64,000 bases of DNA from Bdellovibrionales bacterium (GTDB lineage Bacteria; Bdellovibrionota; Bdellovibrionia; Bdellovibrionales; Bdellovibrionaceae), in NCBI GenBank assembly GCA_018266295.1, contig JAFEAQ010000011.1, positions 1-64,000 on the forward strand. Reading direction: 5' to 3'. The notes under the pieces were generated by a model. That model had not been told where the DNA came from and did no database searches. It saw only the letters and a list, made by a program, of their open reading frames with translations. Below, one piece after another: positions 17,505 through 28,965 of the stretch. Position numbers and translations under genes: made by a program. The first letter of the stretch is position 1, and each line of letters opens with the position of its first letter.

Positions 17505-18226
17505 TTAGAATTTTAATTCCAATGGCTGGGAAATCTAAATTTTTTAGCGAAGAGGGTTCTCAATTCCCTAAACCGCTGATTGAGGTCAAAGGCCAGCCGA
17601 TTATTCAACACACAGTTGAATGCCTTTCAAAGGTCAGAGAAGCGCACCAATTTATCTTTGTGGTTAATAAAGATGACGTCGAAAAATACCATATTCATAA
17701 CACTTTAAAGCTGTTAACCAGCGAACAATCAGTAATTGTATCACAAAATGGCAATACAAAAGGCGCCGCATGTACTTGCCTTCTCGCTGTAGAGCATATC
17801 AACGGTGAAGAGGAACTTATCATCTCTAATTCAGATCAGAAAATAGATGCTGATTTGAATACTCTAATTTCTAATTTTAGAAAACTGAACGCTGATGCAG
17901 GCGTTGTTTATTTTGAGTCTGTACATCCACAATGGTCTTATGTAAAACTTGAAGGCGACCACGCAGTAACAGAGGCAGCTGAAAAAAATCCTATCTCTAA
18001 AAACGCCATTGCCGGATTCTACTACTTCAAAAAAGGTAAATATTTTGTAGACTCAGCTAAAGCTAGTATTTCAAAAGATGCGCAGGTCAATGGACTCTAT
18101 TTTATCGCTCCAACTTTAAATGAGATGATTTTAAAGGCACAGAAGGTTGTAGCGCTAAAAATTCCAAATAGCGAATACCACTCTTTTTATTCTTGGGATA
18201 AAATTAAGGAATTTGAAAAAAAGTAG
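17501..18226 (+). CDS. Sugar/alditol-phosphate nucleotidyltransferase (paralogue 2)
   Basis: The 241-aa paralogue of the 14754 product has matching landmarks: ILIPMAGKSKFFSEEG with KPLIEV, NTKGAACTCLLAVEHI and SNSDQKIDAD. The loop reads GKSKFF rather than GRGSRF, so the usual invariant arginine position is altered. This could change nucleotide preference or indicate a regulatory subunit. It is last in the 14425-18226 cassette. After it lies a 145-bp convergent gap in which I see no clear terminator. Confidence 0.78.
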   Translation: MIRILIPMAGKSKFFSEEGSQFPKPLIEVKGQPIIQHTVECLSKVREAHQFIFVVNKDDVEKYHIHNTLKLLTSEQSVIVSQNGNTKGAACTCLLAVEHINGEEELIISNSDQKIDADLNTLISNFRKLNADAGVVYFESVHPQWSYVKLEGDHAVTEAAEKNPISKNAIAGFYYFKKGKYFVDSAKASISKDAQVNGLYFIAPTLNEMILKAQKVVALKIPNSEYHSFYSWDKIKEFEKK

Positions 18227-18371
18227 CTCATAATAACCCAAGCTATCTCTTTAAAAATCTGATCGAAACAAATATTTCTTTGTTGTATTGGTATCTTATT
18301 AGGACCACTGGTTAACATTAGTTTTTAAAGAAGAATTTACCTATTACCTGCTATAAATAATGATAATAGTT

Positions 18372-19568
18372 TCAAGAAAGAAGCTGAGATACCGACGAGT
18401 ATTCTGAAAATATTTTTTTTGCTCTTTCTTCAAAAAAATTCGAATCTTTGTACTTGGATAAGTTTATTAAACATCTCTCCAGAGCTTTTGTTAACTCAAC
18501 AATGCTATCTGCGTCCCCAGAAATTTCTGGAAAAAAATTAATTTCCCCACATGCACCTCCGCTTGATGTCACACAAGGTTTGCCAAAAGATTGAGCTTCT
18601 AGAATCGGCAAGCCCAAACCCTCATAAATGCTCGGAAAAAAAAGTACATCAGCACTTTTATACTGCTCCTCAAGAACCCTGTCAGTACTATTGACATGCC
18701 ATCTAAAATCAATCCCCGCTGCTGAAAACCGTTTCAAATTATAAAAAATTTCCGAGAGCTCCATCCTTGGCCCGCCTACAAATGACACACTAAAAGAAAA
18801 AGATTTTTTGAGATTTAAAAGCGCTTCTACGCCCTTCAAAAAATTTTTTCTAGCATCAAAGAAATTTACACAAAGTATTTCATAAGGCCCTTCTTGATTG
18901 TCTTTTAAATTCCCTGTCGGACGCGAAACTAAACTAAAAGAGAAAGGGATAACAGCGTAGTCTCGGCTAGATGATTTAGAGTACTTTCTCATCATCTGGA
19001 AGTCGGCCATCGTATGCCTTGAAATATGGCTAATAGCCACACAATTATTAAGATAGTACTCAAAGCCAACTTTATGAAGAAACGCAAATTTAATAAGAGG
19101 ATCACTTGCTCCGACGAATTTAAGTTTTCCTAAAGAGATTAAGTTTGGAATGATATCGTATACGATACCGATAGAATTTTGAACAATAGGAAATCTCTCC
19201 GAAACAGCCCACGGAGCTGTTAAAATTACTCTATAGTATGTTTCTAAATCATCAATCACGTATTTTTTATCGTAGAAGTCCTTTGTTTCTTGATGCACCC
19301 AAGAAGTATAAACGTGCTTTTCATGCAATTTATCGGCAGTAATAATGACATCTTCGCGCTCCTCACAAAAAGATTCTGCATAAATCTCTTCGAAGGTTTT
19401 ACCTCTAAAAGAAATCTTAATAATTTTATTGTCATCTGCTATCGCCCAATCAGCTTGAAATCCAAGCTTAATAATTTCCTGAAAATAAAATTTGATAACT
19501 CTGCGCACACCAATGTGAGAATTTAAAAAATCTTTTGAAACTACAAAAAGTATTTTATTAGACATCAC
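18372..19568 (-). CDS. GT4 family glycosyltransferase
   Basis: The 398-aa GT-B protein has the C-terminal donor site VLFFPSIYEGLGLPILEAQSFGKPCVTSSGGACGEI, with the E....E pair of retaining GT4 enzymes. The N-terminus (ILFVVSKDFLNSHIGVRRV) is typical of mannosyl- or rhamnosyl-transferases acting on surface glycans. Start codons are stacked as GTGATG, and the GTG at 19568 overlaps the stop of the upstream gene. It is the last gene of a minus-strand run from gmd to here and lies in the most A+T-rich part of the locus. Confidence 0.82.
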   Translation of the reverse strand: MMSNKILFVVSKDFLNSHIGVRRVIKFYFQEIIKLGFQADWAIADDNKIIKISFRGKTFEEIYAESFCEEREDVIITADKLHEKHVYTSWVHQETKDFYDKKYVIDDLETYYRVILTAPWAVSERFPIVQNSIGIVYDIIPNLISLGKLKFVGASDPLIKFAFLHKVGFEYYLNNCVAISHISRHTMADFQMMRKYSKSSSRDYAVIPFSFSLVSRPTGNLKDNQEGPYEILCVNFFDARKNFLKGVEALLNLKKSFSFSVSFVGGPRMELSEIFYNLKRFSAAGIDFRWHVNSTDRVLEEQYKSADVLFFPSIYEGLGLPILEAQSFGKPCVTSSGGACGEINFFPEISGDADSIVELTKALERCLINLSKYKDSNFFEERAKKIFSEYSSVSQLLS

Positions 19569-20920
19569 TTTCTCTTTGCCAAAAATAAGTAGTGTACCTT
19601 TTTAAGGTACCAAACAATAAGAGGTGCTCGCTGGCTAAAAAATTGTTTCATAAGAGGATATACATATTTTTTATTAAGTAGGTATAAGAACTTAATTACC
19701 TTAAACAAAATCTTTTTAGCCAAGTAATTTATTCTCATAAGAATAGTTACTCTTCTAATAGAATATTCCTTACCCGTTACATCAGTAAATCCAATATATT
19801 TAAGATTTTCTGAATATGGATATCTTGTAGTATGAGGGTCAAACTTTAATACAGGTAAAGGTGTTGAATTGCCATGGTCAGATAGAATTGTCGCTTTTGA
19901 GGATATATTTAATCTTAGCGGAATTCCGTCATGGTATAATCTCTTTGAAAGCTCAAAATCACCATCTTTAGAACTAAAAATTAGGTGATTCCATTCATTT
20001 TTTATCAGAATCTCTCTTTTAGCAATAAAAATTCCGTTTAAACAAAATGCATCCTCTACATAGTTATCATATGCCAACAGGCTCTTAGAATTTGTTAGCC
20101 ATGTAAGTCCGACTGTTAACCAATCTAAATAACGGCTGCCTGACATCGTTTCTGTTTTAATGCTAACAAAAGAAAAACCATAACCGAAGTTCGAAAACCC
20201 CGTAAAAAAATCACTATCAATACTGATCGGATCATCAGCAAATAAAATATTTTGAAATTTCATATTTTGAACAAGAAAATTTTTAACAAGCGAAAAATTA
20301 ATATCACTTTCATCTGAGTAAGATGGCATTTTCAAAAAACGCACTCCAGTTTTGTCTGAAATGCTCTCTATCTCGTCGCCATATACTAAAAACTCAAACT
20401 CAGGCCTATTTTTAGCCTCAACAACACTTTCATAAAACTCAACAATTTTAACTGAGTTGTTATGATTTATAACCCCAAACGACCAGGCATCTGAGATTTG
20501 AAATAAGTTCCTTTTTAGGTTAATGGAAATCTGCGTATAACCGTCTTCAAAAACATTTTCATCTAACAACTGAACATTTTGCCCAAAACGAGTAAAAATA
20601 AAATTTTTAAGCCTCGCGGAAGTTAGGAAATGTGTCGCTAAGAACTTTAAATGTAACGTGCCTCCACTTGGTGATATTAAATTAAAACACTCATCGAGTA
20701 TGAGTGGCCAAAATCTTGAAGCGGCAATATTTTTCTCAAAGTAGTATACATTTGAAAACTTACCCTGGTAGCTTGCAGGCGATCGAAATGAGGAGTCAAG
20801 GTAGTTAAATTGAAAAAATGGCATTTTGGGAATTGGAGGATATTGCCCAATCCAAACCTCATCATATAAACCACCTTGAGTGCTTTCGACATTATTTATA
20901 TTCACTTCATCTCGAGTCAT
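19565..20920 (-). CDS. Two-domain protein: degenerate methyltransferase-like plus GT-A-like
   Basis: The 451-aa protein aligns over most of its length with residues 1-400 of the next gene (20917). About residues 45-125 hold SRFWPLILDECFNLISPSGGTLHLKF, reminiscent of the last strands of a Rossmann methyltransferase without a SAM-binding glycine motif. About residues 150-330 look like a GT-A fold (QNILFADDPISIDSDFFTGFSNFGYGFSF, then GIFIAKREIL, then GDFELSKRL). The C-terminus is very basic and hydrophobic (NYLAKKILFKVIKFLYLL), probably membrane-associating. I do not recognise a named family. Base composition is strongly A+T rich. It has ATGA overlaps with both neighbours. Confidence 0.6.
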   Translation of the reverse strand: MTRDEVNINNVESTQGGLYDEVWIGQYPPIPKMPFFQFNYLDSSFRSPASYQGKFSNVYYFEKNIAASRFWPLILDECFNLISPSGGTLHLKFLATHFLTSARLKNFIFTRFGQNVQLLDENVFEDGYTQISINLKRNLFQISDAWSFGVINHNNSVKIVEFYESVVEAKNRPEFEFLVYGDEIESISDKTGVRFLKMPSYSDESDINFSLVKNFLVQNMKFQNILFADDPISIDSDFFTGFSNFGYGFSFVSIKTETMSGSRYLDWLTVGLTWLTNSKSLLAYDNYVEDAFCLNGIFIAKREILIKNEWNHLIFSSKDGDFELSKRLYHDGIPLRLNISSKATILSDHGNSTPLPVLKFDPHTTRYPYSENLKYIGFTDVTGKEYSIRRVTILMRINYLAKKILFKVIKFLYLLNKKYVYPLMKQFFSQRAPLIVWYLKKVHYLFLAKRK

Positions 20921-23349
20921 ACTATTAGCTCAGACGGACGGGACCTGCGTTTTGCGGACTCATAGGCTTGTTGAATTTTACTGATAGCATCACTTGTATC
21001 TGGCTCAGCCCAGAACTGCAGCCGCTCTTCGCCACTACTAACCCAAATAAAGTCAGTTGCTTTCACTGGAACCAAATTGAATTTCACTGGGAAAATAAGA
21101 GACGACCATCTTTCTTTACGCTTAATATCGTTAGACCCCGACCAATCAGTCATCACAACTAAATTTCCAACCTCTGCAGTTTCGGCACAATTCAAGCCAT
21201 AGCCTTCAGACCTATGAAGAGATATATAGCAGTCACAAGACCTCTTTAATCCTATCTGCTCTTCATAACTAGTCTGTTTCTGTTCTAAAACAATAATGTT
21301 ATTTTTAAACTTCGACTTAATCTCTGCTTTAAAGGTCTCGTAAGCTGTATTCATAGTCGATTCCTGGATTTTAGGAAGATGAATATAGAGAACTAATGCG
21401 GCATCATCTTTGTTAATCGCTTCTCCAAAACATCTAATCACCGCATCTTGATTTTTTCTCGCTCCGCCAGAAGAAAATGAATAGGAGGCAAGGAATAAAA
21501 CTTTATCCTTAGGCAACCGAAAATAAGATCGGTCATATTTACGTCCATAAGAAGCATCAATCTGCACGTTTAAATCAAATGTACTTACGTTTAAGTTTGC
21601 ATCAACACTTTTGATTGCATCTCTCACAAAATCTGAGCCAGCCCAAATTTCATCTGGATATCGCAAATTAACGAATAATCGCTTCGGAATTTTTGGCAAC
21701 TCCCAAAAGGTGTAGTTAATATTATAGCGTCTCTGAAGAATTTTTCTTAAACGAGAAAAGTTTGCCTGATTAAATGGAAATCCATCGGAAAGGATATTGA
21801 TTCCGTATAAAGGCTCTTTGGAAACATACTTCTCGAGGTCAGGGAAATCTTGTTTCATATTTGAATGATCATGGGGAAATATATTGCATATTGCAACCGG
21901 CACACCTTCACGAATGAGTTGCCTAGCCATATAGCAAGTGGCATTGAACACTCCGCCTTCAACGAAATTGGTAATAATGTTCACACCACTGCTAATTTGT
22001 GGTCTTTGCTTTTTTACTTTTAGTTTCCATCTAGCCTCCCAATATTTCGAGTTAATGGAGGCAATCACCCTATTTGAAAAAAACTTTTTTTTTACCTGAC
22101 TTTTAAGAAAGGCGTTAGTTTTCTTAATACCCTTCTTAAAAATTTCTTTCCAAGGCACTCTTCCTATGTTGCGTACCGCATACGACTTAACCAAAACTTT
22201 AATAACTTTCAACAAAACTCTAGAGGGGAAATCACTTGGTGGTACTTCAAGTATTTTCCATATGCTATTCGCGCCAGCAATATTCTTTTCAAGATCACTT
22301 AGGTTAGAAACAACAAATGCATTCGTCAGATGATCCGGAACATCGGTTCTTGAAGATGAATGCATATTGAATCTAGGGACAATTTTCGCATCCAACATGA
22401 CTCTTGTTAGTTCCACGTCCTCAGCTTGGTTATGAAAAATAGCATCATTGAATGGAATTTCTTTAAATAAAGTTGTCTTACCAACAAGAAGGCCGCCATT
22501 TAGATAATGAGAATGCCAAGACTTCTTATAGTCAGTGCATTCTGAAATCTGTCCCCAGATCAGCTCTCCCTTATCGTCGATAGAGCAATATGCAGGATAA
22601 TTCTTGCCACTAGCATGATATTGCCTAATCGTTAAGAAATCGAAATCGTAGCCGTACTTTTCAAACCCAGTAAAAAAATCTGAATTCAAAATATAACGAT
22701 CATGTAAAAGCATGATATTTTCATGCTTTGCCATATTCACAATATCATTTTTTTTGCGACAAATATCAGCGTACAACGGACTATAAGCTTTGCTATTGTA
22801 GACCACCTGATATTTGTCTAAAATACTTGAGTAAGGCCCGCAAATAATAATCTCGTGTTCGGGTCCACCAAAATCGCGAACAGATTTACAGAAATCTTCG
22901 ACAAGCTCGGGTTTTTTACCCTGAGTCAGCATTCCAAAAGTCCATATTTTCTTTGGAGGCTGATACTGTGTTCTCTCAATTTTATAGGTATTAATAATAA
23001 CGGGTGCGGAAATCTTTTCGTATATGAGTTCGGACTTCACTCCATACTTTCGGTATAAAAAGCTCTTTACCGCTGGAATCGAAATAAACTCATTTTGAAC
23101 ATAAGAAAATGTCAAAGTTCCTTGGCTTGGCAAAAGACGGATCATTTCATCAAGACGAATTTTCCAGCCAAGATCATTAAGAGGCTTTTCCAAACTCCAA
23201 ACAAAATCAAAACTTCCTTGCATCTCAGCCGGTGGCCGGAAATCAAGGGTTGATGAAAGATCAAAATTCACTGATTTAATTTCAGAGCTTTCACCATCCC
23301 AAAAGTGGCGGCCGCTTGATGAGGATAATTGCTTTAAAAATTCTTCCAC
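20917..23349 (-). CDS. Three-domain glycosyltransferase: methyltransferase-like, GT-A-like, GT4
   Basis: The protein has 810 aa. About residues 45-130 look like the tail of a methyltransferase fold (DEMIRLLPSQGTLTFSY). Residues 140-370 are a GT-A-like domain (ENIMLLHDRYILNSDFFTGFEKYGYDFDFL, then NGGLLVGKTTLF, then AEDVELTRVMLD). Residues 460-800 are a GT-B/GT4 domain with CDCYISLHRSEGYGLNCAETAEVGNLVV. The first two domains are paralogous to the 19565 product. Two transferase domains suggest a bifunctional enzyme that adds two sugars or builds a repeat. The start is GTG with AGAGGA 5 bp upstream. The downstream gene overlaps by 4 bp. Confidence 0.7.
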   Translation of the reverse strand: MEEFLKQLSSSSGRHFWDGESSEIKSVNFDLSSTLDFRPPAEMQGSFDFVWSLEKPLNDLGWKIRLDEMIRLLPSQGTLTFSYVQNEFISIPAVKSFLYRKYGVKSELIYEKISAPVIINTYKIERTQYQPPKKIWTFGMLTQGKKPELVEDFCKSVRDFGGPEHEIIICGPYSSILDKYQVVYNSKAYSPLYADICRKKNDIVNMAKHENIMLLHDRYILNSDFFTGFEKYGYDFDFLTIRQYHASGKNYPAYCSIDDKGELIWGQISECTDYKKSWHSHYLNGGLLVGKTTLFKEIPFNDAIFHNQAEDVELTRVMLDAKIVPRFNMHSSSRTDVPDHLTNAFVVSNLSDLEKNIAGANSIWKILEVPPSDFPSRVLLKVIKVLVKSYAVRNIGRVPWKEIFKKGIKKTNAFLKSQVKKKFFSNRVIASINSKYWEARWKLKVKKQRPQISSGVNIITNFVEGGVFNATCYMARQLIREGVPVAICNIFPHDHSNMKQDFPDLEKYVSKEPLYGINILSDGFPFNQANFSRLRKILQRRYNINYTFWELPKIPKRLFVNLRYPDEIWAGSDFVRDAIKSVDANLNVSTFDLNVQIDASYGRKYDRSYFRLPKDKVLFLASYSFSSGGARKNQDAVIRCFGEAINKDDAALVLYIHLPKIQESTMNTAYETFKAEIKSKFKNNIIVLEQKQTSYEEQIGLKRSCDCYISLHRSEGYGLNCAETAEVGNLVVMTDWSGSNDIKRKERWSSLIFPVKFNLVPVKATDFIWVSSGEERLQFWAEPDTSDAISKIQQAYESAKRRSRPSELIV

Positions 23350-23397
23350 TTGAGTCCTCTTCTCTAAAAGTTACTCACTCTCGCTATCCAAAATAGC

Positions 23398-25279
<1,882 letters not shown>

Positions 25280-25305
25280 TCACTCTAAACAATGTCAATA
25301 TTTAC

Positions 25306-26742
25306 TTAGGTTAAAACACTCTTATAAACACTCCTAGAATAGTCTTTCCAAGATGCTGCATTTTCGCCGATTTGCTGATTCAGCTGAAACTTCTGAGTAG
25401 TGCAATCCAAGAAATCTTGCATGGCCTGAGAAATCGACTCTACACTACCCGGCTCCACCAAATAGTATGTCTTTACAAAGTTACTACAGACGTCTCGCAT
25501 TGCGCTATTATTCGAAGTAATAACCGGTAGAGAAAACTCATTAGCTTCAATAATAGGCAAGCCAAACCCCTCTACCAGTGATGGATATACCGCGCACCAG
25601 CTTCTCAGTAGGATATCCTCTAGCTCCTTATCGCCAACATTGTGCATAAAACGGATTGGAACACCCTTCTTCTGCAGTCCGCTGATTTTTTTCCAAAACT
25701 CTTCTTCGACCCAACCAACCTTGCCAATACACAAAATTTCGAACTGGTAACCGTCATTTTTCAGCTTTTCAGCTGCTAGCGCCAAACGTAAATGATTCTT
25801 TCTAGGTTCAATAGTACTGACATAGACAAAAGTCGGAACTTTAAACTTGTCTCTACTTTCAATATCAGTATGACGAACGAAAGGGAGATACAGGGATTCT
25901 ACCTTAGGAATAGCAACTGCATTTTCACGTTTCCAGCCGTCCAAGTAGAACTTTACCTGATCTGCACTATACTCGCTGATTGCAATAACTTTATCAGAAA
26001 TTCGAACGATTCGCATGTAGTTGAGAAACTCACGAGAGACTTCAACAAGCTCAGGATGATAAATGGGAATAAGATCGTACAGAATAACACTCAACTGAAC
26101 GTTGAAAAAACGCTTCATTGCTAAGTATTGGTCTGCCCTACCCTTTTCATATATTAACTCAGGCAAAAGTATTTTCATTCCATCTATTGGCTTTAACGGA
26201 ACTAGATCAAAACATCTTTTTTTACGCATGCGAATCTTGCGCACAATTCCTGGCTTAGCGCCCTCGAGCCCTTCTTTTAGTTCAGAAAAGAGCCCCACTT
26301 CACTTAAAGAATTTAAAGATGAACTTAAAGAACGGCTTACAAAACGAAGAACCTTGTACAATAGATCGTTTGCAAATGTGCGGATTCCAGGAGCTCTTTG
26401 CATTGGGCCAGAAGTGGGATTCATACGCTCTAAGAACTGCCGCTTCTCGATATCCGTTAGAACAACAAAACCATTGATATCAAAGTCATAACGAATGAGT
26501 TCAAAGGTCACTTTGTCTTCAACAAAACTCTGTACAATTTTTCTCGCAACCTTTTGAATTCCTGTAACTATGGGGCACGAGTCCGTATCCGTCACATCAA
26601 TATAGATGGTCGAGCTAGAGGCAATATGAGGCCCCCGAATCCTAGCGCGCGTTTTTCCAGGTATCTTCTTGAGCTCATAGCTTGAAAGTGAAGGCAGACG
26701 AAACTGATTGTCGATAAACTCTAAAATTTCACTTTGGTTCAT
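25306..26742 (-). CDS. GT4 family glycosyltransferase with N-terminal extension
   Basis: The 478-aa protein has a GT4 C-terminal half: FVYVSTIEPRKNHLRLALAAEKL (donor domain start), then CAVYPSLVEGFGLPIIEANEFSLPVITSNNSAMRDV with the E...E pair. This is the mannosyl/rhamnosyl-transferase type often found with gmd. About 60 extra N-terminal residues precede the first Rossmann strand (TIYIDVTDTDSCPIVTGIQKVARKIV). The ATG overlaps the stop of the upstream flippase gene (ATGA). In context it probably transfers the GDP-6-deoxy sugar. Confidence 0.85.
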   Translation of the reverse strand: MNQSEILEFIDNQFRLPSLSSYELKKIPGKTRARIRGPHIASSSTIYIDVTDTDSCPIVTGIQKVARKIVQSFVEDKVTFELIRYDFDINGFVVLTDIEKRQFLERMNPTSGPMQRAPGIRTFANDLLYKVLRFVSRSLSSSLNSLSEVGLFSELKEGLEGAKPGIVRKIRMRKKRCFDLVPLKPIDGMKILLPELIYEKGRADQYLAMKRFFNVQLSVILYDLIPIYHPELVEVSREFLNYMRIVRISDKVIAISEYSADQVKFYLDGWKRENAVAIPKVESLYLPFVRHTDIESRDKFKVPTFVYVSTIEPRKNHLRLALAAEKLKNDGYQFEILCIGKVGWVEEEFWKKISGLQKKGVPIRFMHNVGDKELEDILLRSWCAVYPSLVEGFGLPIIEANEFSLPVITSNNSAMRDVCSNFVKTYYLVEPGSVESISQAMQDFLDCTTQKFQLNQQIGENAASWKDYSRSVYKSVLT

Positions 26743-27980
26743 ACTGTCCTAAAATAACTAATGATTCTATAGATTAAAGAAGATCCTGAAACTACTAACG
26801 GAACTAGAATAGAAATCCAGAGTCCCGCCTCAATTGTAATTGCCGCTGCAAAATAGAATGTTGCACAAACGTATAGCAAAAGTATTGCCACATATTTTAT
26901 CAATGCAAAAATATATTCCTGCTTCAAAAAGTCATAATTTTGGTCGACCCAAAAAAACGTATTTGAAATGACCATTAGAGAACCGATTCCAAGCAATGAA
27001 AGTCCGTGCAAATATTTTTCACCAAAAAACCTTACAAGAAGGCTAACGGGGCTTAAGTAAATAATCAATGCCAAGCCAAACGAAATCATCAAGGTTACGC
27101 CTACAATCTTGGCAAATCGGATATTAAACAATTTTAAACTTTGTGTTAAAGTATTTGCGAGAACACTATAATTGGCCCCCAGTATAATAACACCTAGCAT
27201 GGTAGCGGGCTCTACAAGCTTGACTACAAGCTGAAAGTTTCCGAAGTCCTCTTTAGATAGGTATTCGGCGATGACCAACGAAATAACTCGTGACTGAAAC
27301 ACACTTATGAAGGCCAAAAGAGAAAGAAAAAATCCCCCTTTTAAGATTTTCAAAAACTCACTAGGCTCAATCCTCTTACTCGTCTTTATGCCTATTTTTC
27401 TTCCAATCGCCCACTGTTGATATGTTGAGCATATCCCCTGCACTGGAGATGTGAAACACAGCAGAAAAATATTGGCTTTCAAAGCTGCTGCTAAAATACG
27501 TGCAATATTGAGGGAGATACTCTGAACAATCGCTATTTTTTGCGCAACATGGTTTAAAAGCCTTTGATCGCAAATGACTGCCACGTAGTCATTAAAGCGG
27601 AATAGAAAGCGGATGCTTGCAATAGCTAGCAACAGCCAGAATGCTCTTTCCGGAGAGAAGACGAAGCCGAACAAGCAAACTAAAAATAAAATCATAAAAA
27701 TGACAATATTTTGCCAAAACCACAAGGAAGTTACGGTTGTCTCCTTGTCTGGATTTGACGCGAGATAATTTCTCAGATGAGTGGGGTTTACGAATGCAAA
27801 GGCTTCAAAGATTGTAAGGTAACTCATCACTAGCTGATATGTACCAAAAATATCTGGAGAGAAACTTCGCGCCAGATAGGAGGTCGCCGCAAATGCTAGA
27901 GCGTATCTCAAAAACGTATTGAGATTCGCCCAAAAAATATTCCGTAAAATAAGAGCTTTATGCGATTTAAACTCGCTCAT
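26739..27980 (-). CDS. Oligosaccharide flippase family protein (Wzx-like)
   Basis: The 413-aa protein has about twelve membrane helices with basic loops. It starts HKALILRNIFWANLNTFLRYALAFAATSYLARSFSPDIFGTYQLVMSY, the usual opening of polysaccharide-synthesis flippases of the MOP superfamily. It should move lipid-linked repeat units across the inner membrane. Its presence beside a Wzm/Wzt exporter means two different export routes in one locus. It overlaps hddA by 14 bp upstream and the GT4 gene by 4 bp downstream. Confidence 0.83.
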   Translation of the reverse strand: MSEFKSHKALILRNIFWANLNTFLRYALAFAATSYLARSFSPDIFGTYQLVMSYLTIFEAFAFVNPTHLRNYLASNPDKETTVTSLWFWQNIVIFMILFLVCLFGFVFSPERAFWLLLAIASIRFLFRFNDYVAVICDQRLLNHVAQKIAIVQSISLNIARILAAALKANIFLLCFTSPVQGICSTYQQWAIGRKIGIKTSKRIEPSEFLKILKGGFFLSLLAFISVFQSRVISLVIAEYLSKEDFGNFQLVVKLVEPATMLGVIILGANYSVLANTLTQSLKLFNIRFAKIVGVTLMISFGLALIIYLSPVSLLVRFFGEKYLHGLSLLGIGSLMVISNTFFWVDQNYDFLKQEYIFALIKYVAILLLYVCATFYFAAAITIEAGLWISILVPLVVSGSSLIYRIISYFRTV

Positions 27981-28965
27981 CTACATTCGTTTCATCAAAG
28001 TAAATGACTTTTGAGCCTTCTTGCTCGACTTTAAAATTCAATTTCTCTAAACCTAGCGCGGCCTGCAAATTTACCGCTTTTTCCGGAGGGCAAATAAATA
28101 GTAGAAACCCTCCACCACCAGCACCAAGAAGTTTACCTCCCCACGCCCCTGCCTTCATACCACGTTCGTAAGCCTCATCAATTTCCGGATTTGAAATCTT
28201 ACTTGCCATCTGCTTTTTGTAAAGCCAGTTCTGATGCAATAGCTCTCCAAGCTCTTGCCACTGACCTGCATACAGTAAATCACGAGCTTTGAATACAGAT
28301 GCAACCATCTGCTGCATCATTTTGAACTTCTCATCACTTTGCATATTGCTCTTCTGCTCATTCAGAACAGATGACGTTGAACGTGTCTGGCCCGTATAAA
28401 ACAAATGCATGTGCGACTGGAATTGCTGAAAAACTTTCTGACTTAAGTTAACTTGCTCAACCTCAACAAAGCCGTTGGTATTGAATTTAAAAATATTAAT
28501 ACCACCGAAAGCAGCAGCATACTGATCTTGCTTGCCAATAGGCTCTTTCAACTTTTCAATCTCGATACTGCACGCCTCTTCAGCCAATCGTTGCTTAGGA
28601 ACGAATTTATTATGACGAGCATAGAGGTTCTGCAACAATCCGACTGTAAAACAAGAGCTAGACCCCATTCCCGTTCCAGCCGGAATATCAGCAATAGAGC
28701 TTAACTCTACCCCACCCTTCATTTTAAACTGCAGAAAAACTTCGCGAATAATCGGATGATTAATATCACGCGGGTCATTCACTGTCTCAGTGCGTGAGTA
28801 CTTCGCGCGAATTTTATCTTTTTCAAAAAAGTTATGAACCGAAAGATACATGTACTTATCGATCGTAAAGCTAAGAACAGCCCCTGGCGATTGAGAGTAA
28901 AAGGCCTCAAGATCTGAGCCGCCACCAAAAAGACTGATACGGAAAGGCGTTTTTGTCATAATCAT
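27967..28965 (-). CDS. hddA: D-glycero-D-manno-heptose 7-phosphate kinase-like GHMP kinase
   Basis: The 332-aa GHMP-superfamily kinase starts MTKTPFRISLFGGGSDLEAFY, a signature seen in HddA and related sugar kinases. The phosphate-binding loop is IPAGTGMGSSSCFTVG, and GAWGGKLLGAGGGGFLLF is motif 3. It phosphorylates heptose-7-phosphate at C1 to the 1,7-bisphosphate. The assignment is supported by the fused phosphatase/guanylyltransferase directly upstream (ATGA overlap) and gmhA just beyond, which together complete the pathway. A fucokinase-like role is possible from the family alone. Confidence 0.88.
   Translation of the reverse strand: MIMTKTPFRISLFGGGSDLEAFYSQSPGAVLSFTIDKYMYLSVHNFFEKDKIRAKYSRTETVNDPRDINHPIIREVFLQFKMKGGVELSSIADIPAGTGMGSSSCFTVGLLQNLYARHNKFVPKQRLAEEACSIEIEKLKEPIGKQDQYAAAFGGINIFKFNTNGFVEVEQVNLSQKVFQQFQSHMHLFYTGQTRSTSSVLNEQKSNMQSDEKFKMMQQMVASVFKARDLLYAGQWQELGELLHQNWLYKKQMASKISNPEIDEAYERGMKAGAWGGKLLGAGGGGFLLFICPPEKAVNLQAALGLEKLNFKVEQEGSKVIYFDETNVDERV

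Noticed and set aside
14754-18226. O-methyl phosphoramidate pathway as in Campylobacter capsules
   Set aside because: The nucleotidyltransferases are reminiscent, but the glutamine kinase and amidohydrolase partners are absent.
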